A stretch of DNA of 64,000 nt from DASSQJ01 sp963726295 (GTDB lineage Bacteria > Actinomycetota > Actinomycetes > Actinomycetales > Dermatophilaceae). The notes beneath the pieces are model-generated. The model did not search any database. It had not been told where the DNA came from and saw nothing but the letters and a program-made list of their open reading frames with translations. The translations under genes were made by a program, and so were the position numbers. The stretch is from positions 62,001 through 126,000 of the forward strand of contig CAVSBW010000008.1 of the NCBI GenBank assembly GCA_963726295.1. The letters are read 5' to 3'. This document shows, piece by piece, positions 1 through 7,492 of the stretch; the first letter of the stretch is position 1, and each line of letters begins with the position of its first letter.

Positions 1-1659
1 GGCATGGGTGGCGAGGGCGCACACCTCTGGTTCGAGTCCGCGACCGTCGTCACGACCTTCCTCCTCGTCGGACGGTGGATGGAGGCCCGCGCCACGGACC
101 GAACCCGCGACTCGCTCCGCGGGCTGCTCACCCTCGGGGCGAAGGACGCGATGGTCCTGCGCGAGGACCCGGCGACGGGTGCCACGACCAAGGAGCGCGT
201 CCCGGTCACCCAGCTCGTCGCCGGCGACCGCTTCGTCGTCCTCCCCGGCGAGAAGATCGCCACCGACGGCACCGTCGTCGAGGGCCGCAGCGCCGTCGAC
301 GCCTCACTCGTCACAGGTGAGTCGCTGCCCGTCGAGGTCGAGCCGGGCGCCGAGCTCACCGGGGGCACGGTCAACACCACAGGGCGCCTCGTCGTCGAGG
401 CCACCCGGGTCGGCTCGGAGACCACGCTCGCCGGCATCGCCCGGCTCGTCGAGCGGGCGCAGACCTCGAAGGCGCCGGTGCAACGCCTCGCCGACCGCGT
501 CTCCGCGGTGTTCGTGCCGATCGTGCTCGCGCTCGCGGCCACGACCTTCGGCGTGTGGTGGGTCGTCAGCGGCGACCCCGCGCGCGCCCTCGAGGTGGGC
601 ATCTCAGTGCTCGTCATCGCGTGCCCGTGCGCGCTCGGGCTGGCCACCCCGACCGCGCTCCTCGTCGGTACCGGCCGCGGCGCCAGGCTGGGCATCCTCA
701 TCAAGGGCGCGGGCGTGCTCGAGGACACCCGCCGCGTCGACACCGTGCTCCTCGACAAGACCGGCACGGTCACGACCGGCCGGATGACCCTCGTCGACGT
801 CGCCACCGTCGGCCGGCTCCCCAAGGACCAGGCCCTGCGGGCGGCGGCGGCCGTCGAGGACGGCAGCGAGCACCCGGTGGCCGCCGCGGTGATGGCGGCC
901 GCCCGCGCCCGCGCGCTCGAGGTGCCCGCGACCACGGACTTCGAGTCGCTGCCGGGCTCCGGCGCCCGCGCCACCGTCAAGGACACAGTCGTCACCGTGG
1001 GCCGGGCCGACCTCTTCGACGAGGTCCCCCGCGGGATCGCGCGGCCCACCGTCGAGGGCACCACCGTGTGGGTCGGCTGGGGCGGCCGGGCTCACGCCTC
1101 GCTCACCGTCGCCGACACGGTCCGTGACACCTCGCGGCGCTCGGTGCGCGACCTCAACGGGCTCGGCCTCACCTGTTACCTGCTCACCGGGGACCACGAG
1201 GAGGCCGCCCTGGCCGTGGCCCGCGAGGTGGGCATCTCCGGTGGTCGCGTCTTCGCCGACGTCCGGCCCGAGGACAAGCACGCCGTGGTCGCCGACCTGC
1301 AGGAGCGCGGCCGGGTGGTGGCGATGGTCGGCGACGGCGTGAACGACGCCGCGGCGCTGGCCCAGGCGGACCTCGGCATCGCGATGGGGTCCGGCACCGA
1401 CGTCGCCGCCGAGGCGGCGGACATCGTCCTGCTCCGCTCCGAGCTGCCCGCCGTGGTCGACGCCATCGAGCTCTCGCAGGCCACGCTGCGCACGATCCGC
1501 CAGAACCTCGGGTGGGCCTTCGGCTACAACGTGGCCGCCATCCCGCTCGCGATGGCCGGCCTGCTCAACCCGATGATCGCCGGGGCGGCGATGGCGATGA
1601 GCAGCGTCCTCGTGGTCACCAACAGCCTGCGCCTGCGCGGCTGGGCGCCGCGGCCCTGA
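1..1659 (+). CDS. Heavy-metal (probably copper) P1B-type ATPase, 5' truncated by the window edge
   Basis: ATP-driven export of a soft metal across the cytoplasmic membrane. The frame is open from base 1, and the visible 551 residues start in the membrane segment before the actuator domain, so the metal-binding N-terminus lies outside the window. Visible landmarks are TGES (about residue 105, actuator phosphatase loop), the transmembrane CPC metal-site motif (about 208), the DKTGT phosphorylation site (about 252), the EHPVA motif of the nucleotide domain (about 291), GDGVND (about 445) and two C-terminal membrane helices. CPC with EHP is typical of Cu+ or Ag+ pumps of the CopA type. The left end at base 4 is an internal ATG, not the true start. 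Copper specificity is inferred from the family. Confidence 0.93.
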   Translation, partial: GMGGEGAHLWFESATVVTTFLLVGRWMEARATDRTRDSLRGLLTLGAKDAMVLREDPATGATTKERVPVTQLVAGDRFVVLPGEKIATDGTVVEGRSAVDASLVTGESLPVEVEPGAELTGGTVNTTGRLVVEATRVGSETTLAGIARLVERAQTSKAPVQRLADRVSAVFVPIVLALAATTFGVWWVVSGDPARALEVGISVLVIACPCALGLATPTALLVGTGRGARLGILIKGAGVLEDTRRVDTVLLDKTGTVTTGRMTLVDVATVGRLPKDQALRAAAAVEDGSEHPVAAAVMAAARARALEVPATTDFESLPGSGARATVKDTVVTVGRADLFDEVPRGIARPTVEGTTVWVGWGGRAHASLTVADTVRDTSRRSVRDLNGLGLTCYLLTGDHEEAALAVAREVGISGGRVFADVRPEDKHAVVADLQERGRVVAMVGDGVNDAAALAQADLGIAMGSGTDVAAEAADIVLLRSELPAVVDAIELSQATLRTIRQNLGWAFGYNVAAIPLAMAGLLNPMIAGAAMAMSSVLVVTNSLRLRGWAPRP

Positions 1660-1680
1660 GGCCGTGGGGCGGGCCGACCG

Positions 1681-2325
1681 TCAGACGGTGACCAGGCCCT
1701 GCGGGGTGTCGAACGTGACCGACAGCAGACCCGGCGTGCCGTGCGGGGCGACGAAGCTGAAGTCGATGGTCGCGGGCGTGTACTCGTCGGGCAGCCCGAG
1801 CCACTCGCGGACGCGCTCGGGGTCACCGGCGATCTGGATCGACTGCAGCGTCACCCCGGTCGGGGCGTCGGCGGAGGGGTGCGGGACGCCCTCCTCCCAC
1901 TGGATGAAGAACGGCAGCTGAGGATCGGCCTGGAGGCCGCGGATGCCGATCTGGCGCCAGCGGAGCTCGACACCGTCGGGACGGTGGCGGTTCCCCTCCA
2001 CGGACTCGCGGCCGAGGCGCTCCTCCTGCTCGCGGATGTCCTCGACACTCACCACCCAGCCGAGCCAGCCCCCACCGGCCTCGGACCGGGCCCGGACGAC
2101 CTGTCCGAAGGGGGCCTTGTCGGCGGCCGGGTGCTCGAGCACCTCGACGACCTCGACGTAGCGTTCCCCGGCCAGCGGCAGGATGACGTTGCGCGTCCCG
2201 AAGCGCGGGTGGACTCCCCCGTCGACCGGCTCGACGCCGATCAGCTTCGCGAGGCGCTCGGCCGTGGCCTGGAGCCCGTCATGCTCGGCGGCGTAGACGA
2301 CGTGGTCAACTCGCATGTGGTTCAT
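1681..2325 (-). CDS. VOC-family (glyoxalase-like) protein
   Basis: A 214-residue cytosolic protein of the vicinal-oxygen-chelate fold, close to the Glyoxalase_3/glyoxalase-like group. The N-terminal module starts with the typical phrase MRVDHVVYAA, and a second half carries the repeat of the fold. An ATG at 2325 or a second at 2316 fits the start of the conserved sequence. The open frame extends further upstream to 2421, but that part has no VOC features. It lies convergent to the P-ATPase with only 21 bp between the stops. The substrate is unknown, and no enzyme activity should be assumed. Confidence 0.8.
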   Translation of the reverse strand: MNHMRVDHVVYAAEHDGLQATAERLAKLIGVEPVDGGVHPRFGTRNVILPLAGERYVEVVEVLEHPAADKAPFGQVVRARSEAGGGWLGWVVSVEDIREQEERLGRESVEGNRHRPDGVELRWRQIGIRGLQADPQLPFFIQWEEGVPHPSADAPTGVTLQSIQIAGDPERVREWLGLPDEYTPATIDFSFVAPHGTPGLLSVTFDTPQGLVTV

Positions 2326-2435
2326 GGTCGCACACGCGTCCGGGCACTCATGACCACCCCCCGGTGTCCTCATCCGTTCGACGGACCGGCGGGCTCGCAC
2401 CATCGTCTGCGCCGAACCCAAAGGTCACACGGGTC

Positions 2436-3242
2436 TCACGACGTCCGTTGCCGGAGCGCCTCGTAGACCACGACGGCGGCGGCGGTGGAGGCGTTGAGCG
2501 AGTTGACCCTGCCCTGCATCGGGATCCGGACCCGCTGGGCGGCGGCCGCGAGCACAGCCCCGGTGAGGCCGGTCTTCTCGGTGCCGACGGCCACGGCGAC
2601 CGCGCCGCGGTAGTCGGCGGCCGTGTGCAGGACCTCGGTGTCCGGGGTGGTCGCGACGAGCCGGATGCCTCGGTCGGCCAGCCAGGCGAGCACGGCGTCG
2701 GTCGGAGCCGACGCGACCGGCATGGAGAACACGGTGCCCTTGCTCGCGCGGACGACGTTCGGGTTGCCCCAGTCGGTCGCCGGGTCGGCGGCCACGACCG
2801 CCGCCGCGCCCACGGCGTCGGCGGTGCGCAGGACGGCGCCGAGGTTGCCGGGCTTCTCCAGCCCCTCGCAGACGACCACGAGCGGGTCGGGTGGGAGCTC
2901 GAGATCGCCGAGCGCCACCCCCGCCACCGGCACCACCGCGAGGACACCGTCGGGACCCTCGCGGTAGGCCACCTTCTCGAACGCCGCCCGGCCGCAACGG
3001 ATGATGGCGCCGCCGGCCGCGCGCACCCTCTCCAGGAGGTCCTCGTCGGCTCCGGGCCCGTGCATGAGCTCGGGGCAGTAGAGCAGGGTGCGGGGCACCA
3101 CCCCGGCGTCCAGGGCGAGGGTCAGCTCCTCGTGACCGTCGACCACGGTCAGGCCCTGCTCCTCGCGCACCCGCCGACGTCGCAGCGCCGCAACGGACTT
3201 CAGCCGCGGGTTCGATGCGGAGGTGAGGTGGAGCTCGGCCAT
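2436..3242 (-). CDS. TrmH/SpoU-family RNA 2'-O-methyltransferase
   Basis: 268 residues. It is expected to transfer a methyl group from S-adenosylmethionine to a ribose 2'-OH in rRNA or tRNA. The N-terminus (SNPRLKSVAALRRRR) is a substrate-binding domain of the SpoU_sub_bind type. The C-terminal SPOUT knot shows motif 1 (NLGAVLRTADAVGA), motif 2 (VAVAVGTEKTGL) and motif 3 (NSLNASTAAAVVVYEALRQ). The ATG at 3242 opens exactly at the usual family start. It is transcribed towards the VOC gene with a 110-bp gap. The target nucleotide cannot be assigned from sequence. Confidence 0.9.
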   Translation of the reverse strand: MAELHLTSASNPRLKSVAALRRRRVREEQGLTVVDGHEELTLALDAGVVPRTLLYCPELMHGPGADEDLLERVRAAGGAIIRCGRAAFEKVAYREGPDGVLAVVPVAGVALGDLELPPDPLVVVCEGLEKPGNLGAVLRTADAVGAAAVVAADPATDWGNPNVVRASKGTVFSMPVASAPTDAVLAWLADRGIRLVATTPDTEVLHTAADYRGAVAVAVGTEKTGLTGAVLAAAAQRVRIPMQGRVNSLNASTAAAVVVYEALRQRTS

Positions 3243-3343
3243 GGTGGGCCCAGCATCCCAGACGTGCGCAGGGCCCCGCGGGCGGGCGCCGGCACCCTCT
3301 CTCGTGGCCCGTCCGGGAGACCCCGCAGCGTCCGGCGGTGCTG

Positions 3344-3349
3344 TATGAA
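3344..3349 (+). promoter_or_regulatory. Possible -10 box of a leaderless start (TATGAA)
   Basis: TATGAA ends 6 nt before the GTG of the first PAP2 gene. It is a weaker variant of the TANNNT-N6/7-start arrangement seen at other genes in this window. Confidence 0.35.
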
Positions 3350-3355
3350 TGAGCC

Positions 3356-4120
3356 GTGACCAGCGCCGACACCGCCACCGTGGAACGGTCGCGGGGCCGG
3401 CGGCTGCTCCGCGCCGGGGTGTACGCCGCCGTCGTCGCCGTCGTGTTCTTCGGGGTCGGCTTCCTCATCCGCAGCAAGTGGGACCCGCTCATCTCCTTCG
3501 ACGACGCCGCCATCAGCGCGCTGGTGCCCATCACCCGCGACCACCCCGCCCTGCTCGACTTCTGGCTGTTCTGGCAGGCGGCCTTCCTGCCCCGCAACCT
3601 CTACGCCGTCGGGACCCTCCTGTGCCTGTGGGTGTGGTTCGGCAAGGGCCTGCGGACCCGGGCGTGGTGGGCCTTCGGCACGATGATGTTCGCCTGGTTC
3701 ATCGAGTTCGCCGGCAAGTTCGTCGTCCAGCGCGCCCGACCGATCGTCGAGGACCCCGTGTCGGAGGCGCCCGGCTACTCGTTCCCCTCCGGGCACGCCC
3801 TCGGCTCCGCCGCCTTCTTCACCACAGTGGTCATCCTGCTGTGGCCGATCGTGGAGCAGCGGCTCTGGCGGGGGGTGATGGTCGCGGTGTCGGTCATCTG
3901 TATCGTCCTCACCGCCCTGGACCGCAACTTCCTCGGCGTCCACTACCCGAGCGACGTCACGGTCGGCGTCCTCACCGGGGTCGGCCTGGTGCTCGCCTCC
4001 TACGCCGGATACTCCGGGTGGAACCCACCGCAGCCCGCCCGTACCGCCCGCGACCCCGACGCCCGAGCGACCGAGTCCAACCCCCACCCCGATTCCGAGG
4101 AGAGCCGATGGCGTTCCTGA
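3356..4120 (+). CDS. PAP2-family membrane phosphatase
   Basis: 254 residues with about five to six membrane helices. The acid phosphatase signature is in three parts: KFVVQRARP, then SFPSGHALG with the catalytic His, then NFLGVHYPSD with the nucleophilic His. Family members dephosphorylate phosphatidic acid, prenyl diphosphates or related lipids on the outer face of the membrane. The start is a GTG at 3356; a possible leaderless -10 lies 6 nt upstream. The stop overlaps the ATG of a second PAP2 gene by 13 bp, so the two are probably translated together. The exact substrate is unknown. Confidence 0.88.
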   Translation: MTSADTATVERSRGRRLLRAGVYAAVVAVVFFGVGFLIRSKWDPLISFDDAAISALVPITRDHPALLDFWLFWQAAFLPRNLYAVGTLLCLWVWFGKGLRTRAWWAFGTMMFAWFIEFAGKFVVQRARPIVEDPVSEAPGYSFPSGHALGSAAFFTTVVILLWPIVEQRLWRGVMVAVSVICIVLTALDRNFLGVHYPSDVTVGVLTGVGLVLASYAGYSGWNPPQPARTARDPDARATESNPHPDSEESRWRS

Positions 4121-4857
4121 CCCGCTACGACGAGGACCGGTCCCGACCGGCGTTCCTCTCCGCCCTCAAGGACGCCTTCGTCCGCGCGGTCCTACCCGGC
4201 CTGGTCCTCTTCGGAGTGATCGTCGGCATCGGGATGCTGCTCATGGGTCCGTTCCACGCGTTCGCACGGAGCGAGAACTCGGTGAACGCCTGGTTCGAGG
4301 AGCACCGCACCAGCACGTGGAACGGGATCACCCACGTCATGTCGATGATCGGCAACACCGAGTACATCATCGCCATGGGTGTCCTGGTCGCCGCCATCGT
4401 CTGGTGGCGCACCAAGGAGTGGTGGTTCGCGGTCGTTCCGCTCATCGCCATCTCGCTCCAGGCCACGTGGTTCGTCATCGCCGCCTACATCGTCGGGCGC
4501 GAGCGCCCTGACGTGAAGATGCTGGACCCGGCGCCGCCCACCTCGAGCTACCCGAGCGGGCACGTGGGGGCGTCGTCGGCGCTCTACTTCTCCTTTGCGC
4601 TCATGGCGACGCGGATCCAGAACGTCGTGGTCAGGCGGATCGTCGTCATCGTCTGCGTCCTGGTCCCCTTCGTCGTCACGTACGCGCGCCTGTACCGCGG
4701 CGCCCACCACGTCACCGACGTGGTCGTCGGGATGATCAACGGTCTGGTGTGCGCGCTCCTCGCCTGGGGCTACCTGCGCCGCGACGGGTCGCACGCCGGT
4801 GACACCGACTCCGGGCAAACCACGTCCGGCGACCGGGCCGCCTCCTCGGCGACCTGA
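4108..4857 (+). CDS. Second PAP2-family membrane phosphatase
   Basis: 249 residues, multi-pass. The motifs are VGRERPDVK (variant of the first box), SSYPSGHVGAS (catalytic His) and RLYRGAHHVTD (nucleophile box). The ATG at 4108 lies inside the end of the preceding PAP2 gene. The two proteins share architecture but differ strongly in sequence, so this is an old duplication or two subfamilies rather than a recent copy. The long N-terminal extension before the first helix (about 25 residues) is cytosolic. It may act on undecaprenyl diphosphate or phosphatidyl lipids; this is inferred from the family only. Confidence 0.87.
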   Translation: MAFLTRYDEDRSRPAFLSALKDAFVRAVLPGLVLFGVIVGIGMLLMGPFHAFARSENSVNAWFEEHRTSTWNGITHVMSMIGNTEYIIAMGVLVAAIVWWRTKEWWFAVVPLIAISLQATWFVIAAYIVGRERPDVKMLDPAPPTSSYPSGHVGASSALYFSFALMATRIQNVVVRRIVVIVCVLVPFVVTYARLYRGAHHVTDVVVGMINGLVCALLAWGYLRRDGSHAGDTDSGQTTSGDRAASSAT

Positions 4858-4870
4858 CCCGGCCGAGCGG

Positions 4871-5665
4871 TCAGAGGCGCGCGTACCGGGCCCGCGCGAA
4901 GGAGTACACGCCGTACGCGGCGATGCCGAGGGCGACCAGGGTGAGGAGGACCGGGCCGCCCGGTGCGTCCTTGAAGGCCTTCAGGGCCCCGCTCAGGCCC
5001 TCGGCCTTCTTCGGGTCGGCGGTGACGGCGGCGAAGACGAAGAAGAAGCCGACGACGACGAGGGCCACCCCCTTGGCGATGTAACCGATCTGTCCGGCGC
5101 GCACCGCCCAGGTGCCGGGGTGCTCCTCGAGGTCCTCGAGGAACTTCTTCGTCCAGCCCTTGTACACGTGGTAGCCGGCGACACCGAGGACGACCAGACC
5201 GATGACGCCGATGAGGACCCGGCCGAATCCGTTGCCCATGAGCGAGGACGCGAAGTCGTTGGTCTGCTTCTCGCTGTTGCTGTTCTTCCCGAGCCCCACG
5301 ATCTTGAAGGTCGTCCACGCGAAGAACGCGTACATGATGCCCTTGGCCACGAGCTTGACCAGGTCGGTCGTGTCGTTGCGGCGGACGATGCCCTCGGTGA
5401 TGTTCCAGATGGCGAGGAGGGCGAAGCCTGCCACGCCCACCCAGAGGATGGCGGCGCCGGTGCCCGAGCTCGCGAGGGTCTTCAGGGCGCCCGACTGGTC
5501 GGCCTGCTTGGACCCCCCGCCGAAGCCCCACGCCACCTTGAGCGCGATGTAGCCGATGAGCAGGTGCAGCACGCCCACGATGACGAAGCCGACCCGGGCA
5601 CCCCACTCGACGACCGGGTTCTCGTTGGCCTCATGGGTGGCGTGGGTGACGTCCGCAGTGTCCAT
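4871..5665 (-). CDS. DUF1206 membrane protein
   Basis: 264 residues built from three DUF1206 repeats, each a pair of membrane helices. The repeat phrases are GFVIVGVLHLLIGYIALK, AKGIMYAFFAWTTFKIVG and GYIAKGVALVVVGFFFVFAA. The ATG at 5665 is chosen over an upstream in-frame codon because the conserved part begins about 15 residues later and a CAGGGT box lies 6 nt upstream. The molecular function of this family is not known. It is convergent with the PAP2 pair. Confidence 0.85.
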   Translation of the reverse strand: MDTADVTHATHEANENPVVEWGARVGFVIVGVLHLLIGYIALKVAWGFGGGSKQADQSGALKTLASSGTGAAILWVGVAGFALLAIWNITEGIVRRNDTTDLVKLVAKGIMYAFFAWTTFKIVGLGKNSNSEKQTNDFASSLMGNGFGRVLIGVIGLVVLGVAGYHVYKGWTKKFLEDLEEHPGTWAVRAGQIGYIAKGVALVVVGFFFVFAAVTADPKKAEGLSGALKAFKDAPGGPVLLTLVALGIAAYGVYSFARARYARL

Positions 5666-5671
5666 GGCCGC

Positions 5672-5677
5672 ACCCTG
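5672..5677 (-). promoter_or_regulatory. Possible -10 box of a leaderless start (CAGGGT)
   Basis: On the minus strand, CAGGGT ends 6 nt before the ATG of the DUF1206 gene. It is a CANNNT variant of the TANNNT arrangement. Confidence 0.35.
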
Positions 5678-5780
5678 CCATCCGGCGGCCCGCCGCAACG
5701 GGATCCGAGCACACCGGTTGCGCCATCAGGGAGCATCCTTCGCGTCGGGTGAGACCACTGGGGCCCGTGGGGTGCCGTGA

Positions 5781-5819
5781 GCCGGTCCCTTTCCGGCCTG
5801 CTCGGGTCGTCCCGAGCAG
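5781..5819 (-). terminator. Tandem hairpins downstream of the HAD phosphatase gene
   Basis: CTGCTCGGG (5798-5806) pairs perfectly with CCCGAGCAG (5811-5819) around a TCGT loop. A second short stem, GCCGG/CCGGC, lies at 5781-5797. They begin 24 nt past the stop at 5843. There is no T tract, so this is a terminator candidate of the U-less type that is common in actinobacteria. Confidence 0.5.
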
Positions 5820-5842
5820 CGACGCGAGGCGGTTGCCGGCGG

Positions 5843-6649
5843 TCAGGCCAGGGGGGCGGCCAGCGGTCGGAGCACGTCGACGAGCCCGTGGTCGTCGACG
5901 TGCTCGGCGACCTCGTCGGCCGCCGCCTTCACCTCGTACGGCGCGTTGCCCATCGCCACGCCCCGGGCGGCCCAGCGCAGCATCTCGAGGTCGTTGCGCT
6001 GGTCGCCGACCGCGACGGTGTGGTCGGGCTCCACCCGCAGCCGGCGGCGCACTCCCTCGAGGGCTGCCCCCTTGGACACCCCCTCCGGGGTGATGTCGAG
6101 CCAGGCGCTCCACCCGACCGCGTACTCGACCCCGTGCAGGCCGATCCGGTCGGTGCCGGCGAGGAACTCCTCGCTCGTGCTCTCGGGGTCGCGGATGGTG
6201 AGGCGGGTCACCGGATGGGCCATCAGCTCCTCGAACGAGACGACACGGGGGGTGCCGTCGAGCTCGCCGTCGGGGAAGGGGGCGGACACCTTGAAGCCGA
6301 CGCCGAGCTCCTCGACGGCGACCAGCGCCGACGGGAACTCACGGTGCAGGACCCGCAGGGCCGGGGCCGGGTCGAACGTCACCGCCTCGAGGACCTCGTA
6401 GCCGTCGTCGAGCGCGGGGTCGAGCCGCAGGGTGATGGCACCGTTTGCGCACACGGCGTAGCCCTCGAGGAGGCCGAGCGCGTCGAGGATCGGAAGGGTG
6501 CCGATGATGGCCCGGCCGGTGGCGAGGACGACGTGGTGCCCGGCATCCACGACCGCGCGGACGGCCTGGCGCACGGGCTCGTGGAGCCGACCGTCGTGGT
6601 CGACGGTGGTGCCGTCGATGTCGAGACCGACGAGGTACGGAGGTGTCAT
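5843..6649 (-). CDS. HAD-superfamily (Cof-type) phosphatase
   Basis: 268 residues, cytosolic. Motif I is LDIDGTTVD, with the Asp nucleophile and the acid/base Asp. Motif II is LATGRA. The C-terminal block KGAALEGVRRRL then VAVGDQRNDLEML holds the motif III Lys and the motif IV GDxxND magnesium ligands. The C2-type cap between motifs II and III places it with the Cof/YidA sugar- and flavin-phosphate phosphatases. The ATG at 6649 opens just before motif I; the frame is open further upstream but there runs into intergenic repeat copy A. The substrate is not assignable. Confidence 0.88.
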   Translation of the reverse strand: MTPPYLVGLDIDGTTVDHDGRLHEPVRQAVRAVVDAGHHVVLATGRAIIGTLPILDALGLLEGYAVCANGAITLRLDPALDDGYEVLEAVTFDPAPALRVLHREFPSALVAVEELGVGFKVSAPFPDGELDGTPRVVSFEELMAHPVTRLTIRDPESTSEEFLAGTDRIGLHGVEYAVGWSAWLDITPEGVSKGAALEGVRRRLRVEPDHTVAVGDQRNDLEMLRWAARGVAMGNAPYEVKAAADEVAEHVDDHGLVDVLRPLAAPLA

Positions 6650-6704
6650 GAGGACCTCACCGTACCCACGCCGGGCGTCCAACCGTTGACCGCCCGACCG
6701 CCAG

Positions 6705-6778
6705 CAACTTTCTCTCCGGATGCCGGAACCTTCACCGGGGGACGGGAAGCGAAGGTGTCCCTCGGTGAAGGTTCCCGA
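6705..6778 (+). repeat. Intergenic palindromic repeat, copy A
   Basis: This is one of three near-identical intergenic elements; the others are at 51515-51590 (inverted) and 54014-54085. The left part contains ACTTTCTCTCCGGATGCC. Then GGAACCTTCACCG (6726-6738) and CGGTGAAGGTTCC (6762-6774) form perfect 13-bp inverted arms around a 23-nt loop containing GACGGGAAGCG. It lies between divergent genes. The folded form would be a stable stem-loop. It resembles REP/BIME-type elements in style, but I do not recognise the family. Confidence 0.8.
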
Positions 6779-6798
6779 CACACCCCCGCTGCTGCACG

Positions 6799-6804
6799 TA
6801 CCGT
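6799..6804 (+). promoter_or_regulatory. -10 box (TACCGT) of a predicted leaderless start
   Basis: TACCGT ends 6 nt before the ATG of the GrpB-family gene. CCGACA, a possible -35, lies 18 bp upstream at the edge of repeat copy A. Confidence 0.5.
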
Positions 6805-6810
6805 GACGGG

Positions 6811-7422
6811 ATGCCGACACCGGCCGAGATCATGTCGTTCGAGGAGGGCACCCCGCCGCCCGGCGTCACGCCGTGGGTCGGTGGGGCCGGACCGAGCCGG
6901 ATGGTCGTGGTGGTCGACCCCGACCCGAGCTGGCCGGCCCGGTACGACGGGCTCGCCGCGCTCATCCGGTCGGCACTCGGGCCGCGGGTGCTCGCCCTCG
7001 ACCACATCGGCTCCACGTCTGTGCCGGGCCTGGCCGCCAAGCCGGTCGTCGACATCGACCTCGTGGTCGCCGACACCACGGACGAGGAGGCGTACGTGCC
7101 GGCGCTGGAGGCCGTCGGCTTCGCGCTGCACGCGCGCGAGCCGTGGTGGGGCGGGCACCGGCTGCTCCGGCACCCCGACCCCGCCTGCCACCTGCACGTG
7201 TTCCCGCCCGAACACGCGGCGCCGTGGCGCGACCGGCTCTTCCGCGACCACCTGCGCCGCACGCCCGAGGACCTCGAGCTCTACGCGCGCACCAAGCGGG
7301 AGGCGTCGGCGGCGACGACGGCGGCCCGCGAGGACGGGATCCAGTACAACCGCCGCAAGCAGGACGTCATCAGGGAGATCCACCACCGCGCGTTCGTCGC
7401 CGCAGGGCTCCTCCCCCGCTGA
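6811..7422 (+). CDS. GrpB/UPF0157 family protein
   Basis: 203 residues with the nucleotidyltransferase-like fold of the GrpB (UPF0157) family. Signature phrases are VVDPDPSWPARYDGL, then LDHIGSTSVPGLAAKPVVDI, which holds the GS and the D-x-D that would bind metal and nucleotide. Next come HLHVFP and the C-terminal Y-N-RRKQDVI helix. The ATG at 6811 is 6 nt after a TACCGT box. The biochemical role of the family is uncertain; some related domains are fused to dephospho-CoA kinase. Confidence 0.88.
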   Translation: MPTPAEIMSFEEGTPPPGVTPWVGGAGPSRMVVVVDPDPSWPARYDGLAALIRSALGPRVLALDHIGSTSVPGLAAKPVVDIDLVVADTTDEEAYVPALEAVGFALHAREPWWGGHRLLRHPDPACHLHVFPPEHAAPWRDRLFRDHLRRTPEDLELYARTKREASAATTAAREDGIQYNRRKQDVIREIHHRAFVAAGLLPR

Positions 7423-7472
7423 ACCGCGGCGCTCAGGCCGTTCCGCCTCGCACCCCACCGAGGAGGTCGGCA

Positions 7473-7489
7473 CGACGACCGGGTCGTCG
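7473..7489. terminator. Short hairpin between convergent genes
   Basis: CGACGAC and GTCGTCG form a perfect 7-bp stem with a CGG loop, located between the stops of the GrpB gene and serS. There is no T tract, so it is only a candidate bidirectional terminator. Confidence 0.35.
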
Positions 7490-7492
7490 CGG

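Noticed and set aside
6647..6820. Upstream extension of the HAD gene through repeat copy A
   Set aside because: The frame is open, but the sequence there is the intergenic repeat, and the family start (motif I) lies just after the ATG at 6649.
7473..7489. Hairpin CGACGAC-CGG-GTCGTCG as a special element
   Set aside because: It is a simple short stem between convergent stops; a weak terminator is the simplest reading.
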